DNA of 64,000 nucleotides, taken from NCBI RefSeq assembly GCF_001263175.1, contig NZ_CP012332.1, forward strand, positions 242,001 through 306,000, given 5' to 3'. The stretch comes from Vulgatibacter incomptus. GTDB taxonomy: Bacteria; Myxococcota; Myxococcia; Myxococcales; Vulgatibacteraceae. This document shows positions 32,961 through 41,745 of the stretch, piece after piece. The notes beneath the pieces are model-generated. The model was not told the DNA's origin. It made no database searches and saw only the letters and a list, made by a program, of their open reading frames with translations. Positions within the stretch are counted from its first letter, which is position 1. Each line of letters begins with the position of its first letter. Both the position numbers and the translations under genes were made by a program.

Positions 32961-34969
32961 GCGATCCCTCCAGCCAGCGGATCGGGCTCGGCAGCCGCCG
33001 GAGCGGGCTCCCGGCTCCGCGCCGGCGCCATCGCCGAGCGGCGGGAGGGCCACGCGGAGAGCAGTGCTCCGAACGCCAGGATCGCGGTGCCGATCCAGAT
33101 CCAGATCACCATCGGGTTGATGAACGCCCGAAGGCCCAGGAGCTCGCCACCCTCGTCGATGCTCATCACCGAGAGGTAGAGATCCTGGGCGAGGGTGCTG
33201 TGCACCGCCGGCGTGCCCACGGGCTCACGCTGGGTGAAGTAGTGGTTCATCCGCGGGTCGAGGGACGTGACCACCTTGCCGTCCCGGCTCACCTGCACGT
33301 GGGCGATGGTGGAGCGGCGATGGGAGTCCGTCTCCGTCTCGGTGCCGAGGTACGTCAGGGTGTAGGGCCCGAGGGTGGTGGAGCCGCCGCGCCGCAGGGT
33401 GGTCTCGGTGGTGACCTTGCCCGTGGACGAGGCGGCGACCGCGATCAGGATCGCCACCACGCCAAGGTGGATCACGTAGCCGCCGAACCGCCTTCGGCCC
33501 TGGGTGAAGAGGGATCCCACGGCGTTCCCAAAGGAGTCCCGGCCGAGCCGCTGGCGCACGGGGAGGCTCAAGGCGTCCACCGTCACCCACAGCGTGTAGC
33601 CGGCGCAAAAGAGCGTGACGGAGAGCCACCCCGCCCGGCCGCCGAGGGCCATGCCGATGGCGACGAGCCCGAGGGCTCCGGCGAGCGGAGGGAGGAGGGA
33701 GCGAAGCGCCTTCTCGCGGCTCACGCGACCCCAGGGCAGCGCCGGCCCGATGCCCATCAGGAAGAGCACGGCGACGCCCAGCGGCACGGCCATGCGGTTG
33801 AAGTAGGGCTCGCCGACGCTGATCTGGACCTTCTTCACGGCCTCGACCACCAGCGGGAACACGGTGCCCAGCAGCACGGTGAACGTGAGCATCACGAAGA
33901 GCAGGTTGTTCACCAGGAAGGTGCTCTCGCGGCTCTTGGGATCCTCGAGTCTCCCCTCCGCCTCGAGGAGGCCGATCCGGGCGGCGAGGAGGACCACCGA
34001 GACGATCAACGAAAGGGCGAGGAAGGCGAGGAAGGTGGGGCCGATGTCACTCTGGGTGAAGGAGTGGACCGAGTTGAAGATCCCCGACCTCGTCATGAAG
34101 GTGCCGAGGATGGTGAGGAGGAAGGTGGCGAGGACCAGGGTGAGGGTCCAGCCCTTCAGGATCTTCCGCCTCTCGACGACCATCACCGAGTGGATCGCGG
34201 CCGTGGCGGTGAGCCAAGGGAGCAGCGACGCGTTCTCGACGGGATCCCACGCCCAATAGCCACCCCAGCCGAGGACCTCGTAGGCCCACCAGCCGCCGAG
34301 GACGATCCCGATCGAGAGGAAGGTCCAGGGGATCAGGAGCGCCATCCGCAGGGACTTGAGCAGCTCTGGGCCGAGGCGGCCGGCGAAGAGCGCCGCCGCG
34401 GCGAAGGCGAAGGGCACGGTCATGCCCACGTAGCCTAGGTAGAGCATGGGCGGGTGGATGACCATCAGGATGTGGTTCTGGAGGAGCGGGTTCGGGCCCG
34501 GGCCGTCCATCGGCGGGTTCGCCACCGGGAGGAAGGGGTTCGCCGGCCCGGCGATGAGGAAGGCGAAGAAGACGCCGCAGGCGAGCAGCACGCCCAGCAC
34601 CCACGGCATGATCTCCTCGTGTCTCCTGCGGGTGAAGTAGACCGTACCGGCGGTGTAGAGGCCGAGGATGAAGCCCCAGAAGAGGATCGAGCCCTCGAGA
34701 GAGGACCAGAGGCTCACCACCGTCACCCAGAGCGGGCTGGCGCGGGAGCCGACCTGGGCCACGTAGCCCACCGAGAAGTCGTGGCCGAGGAGCGCCGCCT
34801 CCATGAGGAGGTTGGCGGCCACCATCAGGCCGGAGAAGAGATAGGCGAGGCGGCGGGTCCAGGCGAGGGCGGCGCCGCCGCGGCGGGCGGCGGTGAAGCC
34901 CAGGACGGAGCCGGAGGCGGCTGCGACCAGCGCGGCGAGGATCAGGCCTCTGCCGACGAGGGAGATCAT
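32957..34969 (-). CDS. ccmF: Heme lyase CcmF
   Basis: This is a 670-residue protein with about 14 to 15 membrane helices. It contains the tryptophan-rich heme-handling motif WWAYEVLGWGGYWAWDP and the conserved HPPMLYLGYVG, GTFMTRSGIFNSVHSF and LLFVMLTFTVLLGTVFPL segments, ending in a large periplasmic region before the last helix (INPMVIWIWIGTAIL). It is the core of the heme-apocytochrome ligation complex with CcmH and CcmI. The length is normal. The ATG at 34969 overlaps the ccmE stop by 4 bases. Confidence 0.96.
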   Translation of the reverse strand: MISLVGRGLILAALVAAASGSVLGFTAARRGGAALAWTRRLAYLFSGLMVAANLLMEAALLGHDFSVGYVAQVGSRASPLWVTVVSLWSSLEGSILFWGFILGLYTAGTVYFTRRRHEEIMPWVLGVLLACGVFFAFLIAGPANPFLPVANPPMDGPGPNPLLQNHILMVIHPPMLYLGYVGMTVPFAFAAAALFAGRLGPELLKSLRMALLIPWTFLSIGIVLGGWWAYEVLGWGGYWAWDPVENASLLPWLTATAAIHSVMVVERRKILKGWTLTLVLATFLLTILGTFMTRSGIFNSVHSFTQSDIGPTFLAFLALSLIVSVVLLAARIGLLEAEGRLEDPKSRESTFLVNNLLFVMLTFTVLLGTVFPLVVEAVKKVQISVGEPYFNRMAVPLGVAVLFLMGIGPALPWGRVSREKALRSLLPPLAGALGLVAIGMALGGRAGWLSVTLFCAGYTLWVTVDALSLPVRQRLGRDSFGNAVGSLFTQGRRRFGGYVIHLGVVAILIAVAASSTGKVTTETTLRRGGSTTLGPYTLTYLGTETETDSHRRSTIAHVQVSRDGKVVTSLDPRMNHYFTQREPVGTPAVHSTLAQDLYLSVMSIDEGGELLGLRAFINPMVIWIWIGTAILAFGALLSAWPSRRSAMAPARSREPAPAAAEPDPLAGGIA

Positions 34970-35430
34970 TCGGCGACCCCCTCCGCCGTCTTCATCAGCT
35001 CGTGGGTGTCGACCTTCTCACCGTCGTGCGGGGCCTGGTACTCGTTGCCGTGGGAGACCATGAGCCGCGAGGAGGTGAAGTGTCCCTCCTTCGTCATGGT
35101 GCCCTCGACGATGACGCCGATGTTCTCGCGGAACATCTGGGGCGGCACGCCCTCGGAGCGCACAGGGATGTTCTGCTTGCCGTCGGTGACCTCGAAGGCG
35201 AGCTTGCTCGTCCCGGGGTCGAACTGGATCGAGCCGGGCGCGACCTGCCCGCCGAGGCGGATGGTGGCGCCGATGGCCTTGTCGCCAGCCTGCCGGAGCT
35301 CGCTGGGATCCCAGTAGTAGACGAGGTTCTCGCCGAGGCCGCCGAGGGCGATGAAGGCGAAGGCTGCGCCGGCGACCGCCAGGGCGGCGACGGCGAACCA
35401 CTTGATTCGCCCGGTCTTGGGCTGGCTCAT
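34966..35430 (-). CDS. ccmE: Heme chaperone CcmE
   Basis: This 154-residue protein has an N-terminal membrane anchor (WFAVAALAVAGAAFAFIALGG) followed by the OB-fold periplasmic domain: IRLGGQVAPGSIQF, FEVTDGKQNIPVRSEGVPPQMFRENIGVIVEGTM and the heme-binding segment SRLMVSHGNEYQAP. The His of HGNEY is the expected covalent heme ligand (HXNXY type, not the Cys variant). It receives heme from CcmC and delivers it to CcmF. The ATG at 35430 has GGGGAGGAT and overlaps ccmD. Confidence 0.93.
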   Translation of the reverse strand: MSQPKTGRIKWFAVAALAVAGAAFAFIALGGLGENLVYYWDPSELRQAGDKAIGATIRLGGQVAPGSIQFDPGTSKLAFEVTDGKQNIPVRSEGVPPQMFRENIGVIVEGTMTKEGHFTSSRLMVSHGNEYQAPHDGEKVDTHELMKTAEGVAE

Positions 35431-35564
35431 CGATCCTCCCCGGAGCGCTTCTCGCCCCGGAGGCGAAGCGCGAGGGTGACACCGTACACCGTCAGTGCCG
35501 TGAAGGTGATCCCGTAGGCGGCCCAGACGTACTCCCAGCCGCCGATGACGATTCCGCCGGTCAT
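35427..35564 (-). CDS. ccmD: Heme exporter accessory protein CcmD
   Basis: This 45-residue protein has one transmembrane helix (WEYVWAAYGITFTALTVYGVTLALR) and a charged C-terminus (RLRGEKRSGEDR), the normal CcmD form. It lies exactly between ccmC and ccmE, with ATGA overlaps at both ends (35561-35564 and 35427-35430) and a GGGAGG site. CcmD helps release holo-CcmE from CcmABC. Confidence 0.88.
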   Translation of the reverse strand: MTGGIVIGGWEYVWAAYGITFTALTVYGVTLALRLRGEKRSGEDR

Positions 35565-36295
35565 GCCGCACCTCCCACCACCGCATCCGATACCGAACGT
35601 TCGGGGAGCGGCGGGGCGAGCTCCCGGACGAGGCGCCGCTGCGCGAGCTGACTGCGCAGGACGAGGAGTCCCGAGACGAGGAAGAGGATTCCGAACGCGT
35701 TGATCCGCAGCGGCGTCACCATCGTGGAGGCGACCGTCTGCGGGCTCGACTGCGTCTGGTGGAGCGAGTTCCACCAGCGAACGGAGTAGTAGACGATGGG
35801 GACGTCGGCGTAGGCGATGATGGTGGCGACCGCCGACCAGGTCGCGCGCTTCACCGGATCCTCGACGAAGCGGCGCAGGGCGAGGATGCCGACGAAGGCG
35901 AAGAGCATCACCGCCGTGGTGGTGAGCCGCGGATCCCAATCCCACCACACGCCCCAGGTGGGCTTGGCCCAGATGGATCCCTGTACGCAGAGCAGGAAGG
36001 CGAGCAGCACGCCGACCTCGAGCCCCGCCTCGAGGCGGGCGTCCCACTTCCAGTTCTGCCGGAAGAGGAAGGCCACCGAGCAGACGAACGCGAAGGTGAA
36101 GGCGAGCAGGGCATTCCACGCCGTGGGGACGTGGACGTACATGATCCGCTGCACCTCGCCCATGAAGTGCTCGGGCGGCGCGCGGAAGAGGCCGATGTAG
36201 GAGCCCGCCGCGAGGAGGACGACGGCGAAGGCGATCAGCCCCGCGGCGACCTTGGGCGCCTTCGTGGAGGGGCGGGGAAGCTGGTCGAGTCCCAT
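35561..36295 (-). CDS. ccmC: Heme exporter protein CcmC
   Basis: This 244-residue membrane protein of six helices has the heme-binding tryptophan motif WGVWWDWDPRLT and flanking histidines in MYVHVPTAWNALLAF and NSLHQTQSS. It transfers heme to CcmE in the periplasm together with CcmAB and CcmD. The start at 36295 is 6 bases after ccmB. The C-terminus overlaps the ccmD start by 4 bases. Confidence 0.95.
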   Translation of the reverse strand: MGLDQLPRPSTKAPKVAAGLIAFAVVLLAAGSYIGLFRAPPEHFMGEVQRIMYVHVPTAWNALLAFTFAFVCSVAFLFRQNWKWDARLEAGLEVGVLLAFLLCVQGSIWAKPTWGVWWDWDPRLTTTAVMLFAFVGILALRRFVEDPVKRATWSAVATIIAYADVPIVYYSVRWWNSLHQTQSSPQTVASTMVTPLRINAFGILFLVSGLLVLRSQLAQRRLVRELAPPLPERSVSDAVVGGAA

Positions 36296-36301
36296 TCTTG
36301 G

Positions 36302-36967
36302 CTACTCCTCGATCACGTGGCCGAAAAGGAGGCCGCAGAGCGGCCAGAAGATCCCGTTGAAGGCGAGCAACAGCAGCGCCCACGAGCCGGCCTGCCCCAT
36401 GGGATCGCCCAGGAGCAGGAGCGAGCTGGCTTTAACCGCCGCGAGCAGAACCGGCACCACGAGCGGAAAGAGCAGCAGGGGGAGGAGCACCTGCTGGGCC
36501 CGCACCTGGGCGGACATGCCGGCGTAGAGCGTGCCCGGGGCGGAGAGGCCGGCCGTTCCGAGGGCGAGGATCCCGCAGAGGGCGGGAAGCCTGCCGACGT
36601 CGGGGTCGTAGAGCACCACCAGCACCGGGAGGAGGCCCACGCCCACGAGCAGGAGCTGGAGCCAGTTGGCGAGGGCCTTGCCGTAGAAGAGCGAGGGCGC
36701 GTTCGCCGGGAGGAGGAGGAGGCCCTCGAGGGCCCGCTGCTCGGTCTCGGCCCGGAAGCTCTCCGCCAGCGCGAGGGTGGAGGAAAAGAGGAGGGCCACC
36801 CAGAGGAAGCCGCCGGCGAGGCGCCGCAGGGCGGCGGCGTCCGGACCCACCGCGAAGCTGAGGAGGAGCAGGGCCGTGGCGCCGAAGATCACGACCGCCG
36901 CCGCCTGGGCGCGGCTGCGCCAGGAGAGGAGGAGGTCTTTGCGGAGCGCGGCGACGAGCTGGGTCAT
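36302..36967 (-). CDS. ccmB: Heme exporter permease CcmB
   Basis: This 221-residue ABC-type permease has six hydrophobic helices. The start MTQLVAALRKDLLLSWRSR, the inner segment FSSTLALAESFRAETEQRALEGLLLLPANA and the end LLLLAFNGIFWPLCGLLFGHVIEE are typical. With CcmA it forms the ATPase that frees holo-CcmE. The ATG at 36967 overlaps the ccmA stop (ATGA). Confidence 0.93.
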   Translation of the reverse strand: MTQLVAALRKDLLLSWRSRAQAAAVVIFGATALLLLSFAVGPDAAALRRLAGGFLWVALLFSSTLALAESFRAETEQRALEGLLLLPANAPSLFYGKALANWLQLLLVGVGLLPVLVVLYDPDVGRLPALCGILALGTAGLSAPGTLYAGMSAQVRAQQVLLPLLLFPLVVPVLLAAVKASSLLLLGDPMGQAGSWALLLLAFNGIFWPLCGLLFGHVIEE

Positions 36968-37680
36968 GCCACCTGCCCGGGGATGGAGAGGCCGCCGAAG
37001 GAGGAGGGGAGCTCGCTGGCGAGGCCCTTCCACGCCAACCGGCCGCGCTCGAGGGCCAGGCCCACGTGGCAGAGGCGCGCGCCCTCTTCCAGGTGGTGGG
37101 AGGCGACGATCACGGTCTTGCCCGCGGCGGTGAGCCTCGGGATGAGCGTGTCCACGAAGCGGAAGCCCGGCGGATCGAGCTGGGCGTAGGGCTCGTCGAG
37201 GAGGACGATGTCGGGATCCTGGAGGAGCAGCCGGGCGAAGGCAAGGCGGCGGCGCATCCCGGCGGAGTAGGCGTGGACGGGATCGTCCGCGCGGGAGTCG
37301 ATCCCCACCTCCTCGAGCAGGGGGAGGAGGTCGCGCCGCCCGGATGGCCGACCGAGCATCCGGGCGACCACCTGGAGGTTCTGCAGCGCCGAGAGGGCGT
37401 CGTAGGTGTAGGAGGCGTGCCCGAGGAGGGCCACCCGCTGGCGGAGCGCCTGGCGATCGCGGAGGCCGTCGACGCCGTTCACGAGGAGCGCGCCGCGGTC
37501 GGGCTTCAGCGCGCCGGCGAGGACGCGCAGGAGGGTCGACTTTCCGGAGCCGTTTCGGCCGGCGAGGAGGATGGCCTGGCCGGCTTCCGCCCGGAGATCG
37601 ACGTCGACGAGGGCCCAGGAGCGGCCGTATCGCCTGCAGAGGCCCTTCGCCTCGACTGCCGGTATGGACTTTTCGCTCAT
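36964..37680 (-). CDS. ccmA: Heme exporter ATPase CcmA
   Basis: This 238-residue ABC ATPase has Walker A GRNGSGKST (residues 41-49), a signature YSAGMRRRLAFARLLL, Walker B DIVLLDEPYAQLD and the H-loop IVASHHLEEG. The ABC signature is the CcmA-type YSAGM form in place of LSGGQ. It is the first gene of the ccm operon. The ATG at 37680 was chosen because upstream codons to 37761 show no conserved sequence. Ribosome binding looks weak, and an 8-bp hairpin (37700-37721) lies 20 bases upstream. Confidence 0.93.
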   Translation of the reverse strand: MSEKSIPAVEAKGLCRRYGRSWALVDVDLRAEAGQAILLAGRNGSGKSTLLRVLAGALKPDRGALLVNGVDGLRDRQALRQRVALLGHASYTYDALSALQNLQVVARMLGRPSGRRDLLPLLEEVGIDSRADDPVHAYSAGMRRRLAFARLLLQDPDIVLLDEPYAQLDPPGFRFVDTLIPRLTAAGKTVIVASHHLEEGARLCHVGLALERGRLAWKGLASELPSSFGGLSIPGQVA

Positions 37681-37954
37681 GGGCCGCGGGCCGATTTCGG
37701 GCGGCTCCCTTGCGAGCCGCCGTAGGCCGGCCTGAACAACCGATGGGCCGGTCCGAAGCATCCGGCACAGCGGTTGCCCTGAACCTTCAGGGCGCTTCAG
37801 GTCTATCCGAAATCGTCCGGAATCGCTCTACAGAAGTGCAAAAACGACCGGGCGTCGAAGCCTCGCGGGTACCTGGGGCCAAACGCGCCGTGCGAGCGGT
37901 CTGCGACCGCCCGTATCAAAGCGCGATTGGACGGCTCCTCCCCGGGCGAGCGTC
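37681..37954. promoter_or_regulatory. Leader/intergenic region ccmA-msrA with several inverted repeats
   Basis: These 274 non-coding bases contain three perfect inverted repeats. GGCGGCTC/GAGCCGCC (37700-37721) would form a hairpin in the ccmA leader. GCCCTGAA-CC-TTCAGGGC (37776-37793) has a spacer too short for a good RNA loop and looks more like a protein-binding site. GCGGTC-TGC-GACCGC (37896-37910) lies nearer msrA. I could not fix a convincing ccmA promoter. Confidence 0.45.
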
Positions 37955-38437
37955 CTACGAGGCGATGGCGGCGACGCCCTGCTTGAGCAGGTAGAGCTGG
38001 TGGTACTCCTCCGCCGGATAGAACTCCGTCACCGGGGTGATCTCGGTGACGATCGGGCTCGAGAAGCGGATGGCGTGGGCGTCGCGGGACATGATCGCGG
38101 CCCGTTCCTGCTCGTGCGTGTGCCAGTAGATCGCGGAGCGGTACTGCGTGCCGACGTCGCCGCCCTGGCGGTTGAGCGTGGTCGGATCGTGGCAGGCGAA
38201 GAAGACCTCCAGGAGCTCCTCGTAGGAGATGACCTCCGGCAGGTAGATCACCTCGACCGCCTCGGCGTGCCCCGTGCGATCGGTGCACACCTGCCTGTAG
38301 CTCGGATACGACAAGTGTCCGCCGGTGTAGCCAGCGGTGGTCATCAACACACCGGGCAGATTTCGAAACGTCTCTTCGATCCCCCAGAAACAACCAGCCG
38401 CGAACGTCGCCTTTGCGGCAAAACCCGTTTCGGTCAT
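37955..38437 (-). CDS. msrA: Peptide methionine-S-sulfoxide reductase MsrA
   Basis: This 160-residue enzyme reduces the S-epimer of methionine sulfoxide. It shows the catalytic [10 protein letters not shown] motif (Cys16), [53 protein letters not shown] and the terminal [12 protein letters not shown]. It lacks the C-terminal recycling cysteines of some homologues. GGGAGGGGG precedes the ATG at 38437. It is divergent from the GbsR-type regulator, which may control it. Confidence 0.96.
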   Translation of the reverse strand: MTETGFAAKATFAAGCFWGIEETFRNLPGVLMTTAGYTGGHLSYPSYRQVCTDRTGHAEAVEVIYLPEVISYEELLEVFFACHDPTTLNRQGGDVGTQYRSAIYWHTHEQERAAIMSRDAHAIRFSSPIVTEITPVTEFYPAEEYHQLYLLKQGVAAIAS

Positions 38438-38497
38438 GGAACCCCCTCCCGACAGCGAACGCTAGGCGGTTTCTGTTTTCGAGTCCAGGCGAAATGT

Positions 38498-38522
38498 TGG
38501 TGTGCGAAACAGGTTCACACCA
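38498..38522. promoter_or_regulatory. Candidate operator between msrA and the GbsR-type regulator
   Basis: TGGTGTG (38498-38504) and CACACCA (38516-38522) form a perfect 7-bp inverted repeat with an 11-base spacer, centre to centre 18 bases. This suits a dimeric winged-helix regulator of the MarR/GbsR type. It lies in the 117-base divergent region and could govern both genes. Confidence 0.45.
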
Positions 38523-38554
38523 TCCGACGCGGGAATCCGCTATCCTCGCGGCCG

Positions 38555-39118
38555 ATGAGGGCCGTGGCGAACGAGCGTGAAAGGGAAGCGGAGCGGTTGG
38601 TCGCCGACGCCGTGGGGCGCCTGATGGAGCTCTGGGGCTTCCGCGGCGTGATGGGGCGGATCTGGGCGATGCTCTACCTCTCCGAGGAGCCCCTGCCCGC
38701 GTCGGAGCTCTGCGGGCGGCTGGGGATCTCGACGGGCGCGGCGTCGATGGCGCTCAACGAGCTCGAGCGGTGGGGCGTGGTGCAGCGCCGGAAGATGACG
38801 GGCAACCGGAAGTCCTTCTTCGAGGCCGAGATTGATGTTTGGAAGATGGTGTCGCGCGTCTTCCGGGAGCGGGAGCTCGTGCAGCTCGGCGAAGCGCTCC
38901 AGGCCTTCGAGCGCGCGGCCGAGCTCTTCCGTCACGAGGCCCGGATGGGGGATCGCTCGGCGCGCCTCGCCGGCGAGCGCACGGAGAAGCTGACGGAGCT
39001 CACGCGGGTGGGGCAGACGCTCCTGCGGGCCCTGGTGGATCGTGGGCAGCTCGACGTCCGGCCGCTCCTCGCGTGGACGAGGTGGGCCCGTGCCCGCTCG
39101 CCCTGGCGTAGCGCTTGA
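38555..39118 (+). CDS. GbsR/MarR-family transcriptional regulator
   Basis: This 187-residue protein contains a winged helix-turn-helix of the GbsR type: VGRLMELWGFRGVMGRIWAMLYLSEEPLPASELCGRLGISTGAASMALNELERWGVVQRR (about residues 15-75, read as overlapping segments), followed by helices with KMVSRVFRERELVQLGEAL. GbsR regulators often respond to choline or glycine betaine. In other genomes they control diverse transporters, so the ligand here is unknown. It is divergent from msrA and 180 bases upstream of the menaquinone operon. The ATG at 38555 has no strong ribosome site. Confidence 0.85.
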   Translation: MRAVANEREREAERLVADAVGRLMELWGFRGVMGRIWAMLYLSEEPLPASELCGRLGISTGAASMALNELERWGVVQRRKMTGNRKSFFEAEIDVWKMVSRVFRERELVQLGEALQAFERAAELFRHEARMGDRSARLAGERTEKLTELTRVGQTLLRALVDRGQLDVRPLLAWTRWARARSPWRSA

Positions 39119-39219
39119 TACCGGAGCTCGGGCGGCGATACCCGAAACGCGTCTCGTGCGATATCGGCCGACCTCCTCGACGCGGGTGGGGACGGGCCAT
39201 TCGAGCGCTCCCGCTTCTC

Positions 39220-39248
39220 TTGACGGTGCAGGGGCCGACGGCTATGGG
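39220..39248 (+). promoter_or_regulatory. Possible sigma-70-like promoter of the menaquinone operon
   Basis: TTGACG (39220-39225) and TATGGG (39243-39248) are separated by 17 bases and lie 51 bases before the polyprenyl synthase start. The -35 is good, the -10 only half matches. A run of seven T's follows at about 39260-39266 within the leader. Confidence 0.45.
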
Positions 39249-39298
39249 AACCTTCACGTTTTTTTGAAACCTGCGGGGGGCGGGCACACGAGGACTCG

Positions 39299-40345
39299 AT
39301 GGAGAGCCAGGCTGTGATCAGGAGCACGGACGCGAACCTCGCCCGCGTAGCGGAGGAGAAGGGCGTTCCCCGTTCGACGGCCCACCTCGACGCGGCGCGG
39401 ATGGCCGACGAGGAGCTGATTCGCCTGGAGGCGGCGCTCCCGAGGCTCTGCGCCGGCGCGCCGCCGGAGCTGGGCGCCGCTGCCGAGCACCTGCTGGTGG
39501 CGGGCGGCAAGCGCGTCCGCGCGCTGCTGACGCTCCTCTCGGCCCGGGCGGCAGGTGGCTCCGGGGGCGTCGCCCTCGCCGCCGCAGCCGAGCTCGCCCA
39601 CGCCGCCACGCTCCTCCACGACGACGTGATCGACGAGGGCGACGTCCGCCGCGGCAGGCCCACGTCGCGGCTCCTCTGGAGCAACGCGGTCAGCGTGCTC
39701 TCGGGCGACTTCCTCCTCACCCGCTCCCTGGATCTCGCCTGTGGTGCGGGCGTGCCGGGCGCCCTCGAAGAGCTGATCGCCGTCCTTCGTGAGCTGGTCT
39801 GCGGCGAGGCGCTCCAGCTCTCGATGCGCGGCTCGGTGGAGGCCACCGAGGCCGAGTATCGCCGGGTGGTGGAGGGCAAGACCGCCTCCCTCTTCCGTTG
39901 GGCGGCGCGCAGCGGTTGCCGCACCGGCGGCGGCAGCGCGCGGATGGCCGACGCGATGGGCGAGTACGGCTGGCACGTGGGCATCGCCTTCCAGCTCTCC
40001 GACGACGCCCTCGACTTCGACGCCGATCCCGGCGCCTTCGGGAAGTCGCTGCTGCAGGATCTGCGGGAAGGCACCCTCACGCTCCCCGTGCTCCGCACGC
40101 TCGAGATGCACCCGGCGCTCCGCGAGGACCTCCGTGCCGCGATGGCGGCGGACAAGCCCCTCGACGACGAGGTCGCTTCGCGGATCGCCCGGATCGTGCG
40201 GGAGAGCGGCGCGGTCCAGGCCGTGCGCGACGAGGCCGCCGCCGAGGCGGAGGCCGGCGCCGCCGCGCTCTCGCTCCTCCCCGACAACGTCTACCGCCGC
40301 GCCCTCGAGGATGTGGCGCGCGGCCTCGCCGCACGGGTTCGCTAG
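39299..40345 (+). CDS. Polyprenyl diphosphate synthase
   Basis: This is a 348-residue trans-prenyltransferase. The first Asp-rich motif, LLHDDVIDEGDVRRGRPT, spans about residues 105-122. The second Asp-rich motif, FQLSDDALDF, lies about 230-240. Other family marks are AGGKRVRALLTLL and GDFLLTRSLDLA. It would condense isopentenyl diphosphate with allylic diphosphates to make the long side chain for menaquinone (octaprenyl/heptaprenyl-type, not GGPP-sized, by inference from context). It begins the mqn operon and ends immediately at ubiE/menG (no gap). Confidence 0.9.
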   Translation: MESQAVIRSTDANLARVAEEKGVPRSTAHLDAARMADEELIRLEAALPRLCAGAPPELGAAAEHLLVAGGKRVRALLTLLSARAAGGSGGVALAAAAELAHAATLLHDDVIDEGDVRRGRPTSRLLWSNAVSVLSGDFLLTRSLDLACGAGVPGALEELIAVLRELVCGEALQLSMRGSVEATEAEYRRVVEGKTASLFRWAARSGCRTGGGSARMADAMGEYGWHVGIAFQLSDDALDFDADPGAFGKSLLQDLREGTLTLPVLRTLEMHPALREDLRAAMAADKPLDDEVASRIARIVRESGAVQAVRDEAAAEAEAGAAALSLLPDNVYRRALEDVARGLAARVR

Positions 40346-41068
40346 ATGATGGCCCACGGCGAACAGGGCCTCCACGGTCCCCAGGCCCAGGGGCACGACG
40401 GCGCGAGCGTGCGATCGATGTTCGATCGGATCGCGCCGACCTACGACAAGCTGAACCACCTCCTCTCCGCCGGCGTGGATCGCGCGTGGCGGACGGAGCT
40501 GGCCCGCGAGCTTCCGGATCCCTGCGGGCGCGTCCTCGACCTCTGCGCGGGCACCCTCGACCTCGGACACGCGATCTGGATGGAGCATCCGGAGGCGAAA
40601 GTGACGGCGGCGGACTTCGCCGTCGAGATGCTCCGCCGGGGCAGGAACAAGCTGCCGGACGCGCTGCTCTGCGGCGCGGACGCGCTGGCGCTCCCGTTCA
40701 AGGACGAGAGCTTCGACGTGGCGGTCTGCGGCTTCGGCGTGCGCAACGTCTCGGATCTGGCCGCGTGCTTCCGCGAGGTCCGCCGGGTGCTCAAGCCCGG
40801 GGGCACCTTCGCGATCCTGGAGTTCTTCCGGCCCGAGAAGGCGATCACCAGGGCCTTCCACTCCCTGTACAACCGGCGCGTGCTCCCCACCGTCGGCGCG
40901 GCAGTCAGCGGAGACGGCGACGCCTACCGCTACCTGGCCGAGTCGATGGAGCGCTTCCACTCGCTCGCCGAGGCGAAGGAGCTCCTCGCCTCCTGCGGCT
41001 ATCGCGACGTGCGGGGCCGCGACCTCCTCTTCGGCGTCGCCTCGATCCTGAGCGGGGCCCGGGCATGA
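40346..41068 (+). CDS. menG: Demethylmenaquinone methyltransferase (UbiE/MenG)
   Basis: This 240-residue SAM-dependent methyltransferase methylates demethylmenaquinone in the final step. It shows the start motif VRSMFDRIAPTYDKLNHLLSAG, the SAM-binding VLDLCAGTLDLGHAIW, ALALPFKDESFDVAVCGFGVRNV and LKPGGTFAILEFFRP. The AGT of LCAGT replaces the usual GTG variant but keeps the glycine-rich shape. It starts directly after the polyprenyl synthase stop and overlaps the ubiX-type gene by 4 bases. Confidence 0.93.
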   Translation: MMAHGEQGLHGPQAQGHDGASVRSMFDRIAPTYDKLNHLLSAGVDRAWRTELARELPDPCGRVLDLCAGTLDLGHAIWMEHPEAKVTAADFAVEMLRRGRNKLPDALLCGADALALPFKDESFDVAVCGFGVRNVSDLAACFREVRRVLKPGGTFAILEFFRPEKAITRAFHSLYNRRVLPTVGAAVSGDGDAYRYLAESMERFHSLAEAKELLASCGYRDVRGRDLLFGVASILSGARA

Positions 41069-41745
41069 GGAAGCTGAAGCTCGTAGTCGGGATCGGCGGG
41101 GCCTCCGGCGCGCCCTACGCCCGGCGGCTGCTCGAGCACCTCACCGAGCGCGACGACGTCGAGCCTGCGGTCGTCTTCTCCGTGAACGGCCGCCAGATCT
41201 GGGCGCAGGAAGTGGGGACGGATCCGAGGAGCTACGGCTTCCCCATCTACGGCCACAAGGACTTCCAGGCGCCCTTCGCCTCGGGCAGCGCGGGCTATCG
41301 GACCATGGTGGTCCTGCCCTGCTCTGCGTCGGGGATGGCGCGGATCGCCCAGGGCGTCTCCGACGATCTCCTGGGCCGCGCCGCCGAGGTGGTGCTCAAG
41401 GAGCAGGGCAAGCTGATCCTCTGCGTCCGCGAGACCCCCCTCTCGCAGGTGCACCTGCGGGCGGCCCTCCTCGCGGCGGAGGCAGGCGCGATGGTGATGC
41501 CCGCCTCGCCCTCCTTCTATTCGAACCCCCAGTCCATGGACGACCTCGTCGACACGGTGGTGGCGCGGGTCCTCGATCGCATCGGCCTCGACAACGAGCT
41601 GATGGAGCGTTGGGGCAGCCAGCCTGCGCCGCTGCGGCGCGAAGCCGGAGCGCGAGCGCCCGCGCGCGTCGCGAGCGGCGAAGACGCCGGGCCCGCGATC
41701 GCCGGGACGATCTCTCCATTCGGTCGCAGAGGAGAAGGCTCGTGA
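41065..41745 (+). CDS. ubiX: UbiX-family flavin prenyltransferase (MqnM-type)
   Basis: This 226-residue protein has VVGIGGASGAPYARRLLEHL at the N-terminus (residues 5-25), the flavin/phosphate loop VVLPCSASGMARIAQGVSDDLLGRAAEVVLKEQGKLIL and RETPLSQVHLRAALLAAEAGAMVMPASPSFY. It makes prenylated FMN for a UbiD-type decarboxylase. In the futalosine route the partner is MqnL, which is not in this window. The C-terminal 35 residues are a basic, low-complexity extension. The gene overlaps menG by ATGA. Confidence 0.93.
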   Translation: MRKLKLVVGIGGASGAPYARRLLEHLTERDDVEPAVVFSVNGRQIWAQEVGTDPRSYGFPIYGHKDFQAPFASGSAGYRTMVVLPCSASGMARIAQGVSDDLLGRAAEVVLKEQGKLILCVRETPLSQVHLRAALLAAEAGAMVMPASPSFYSNPQSMDDLVDTVVARVLDRIGLDNELMERWGSQPAPLRREAGARAPARVASGEDAGPAIAGTISPFGRRGEGS

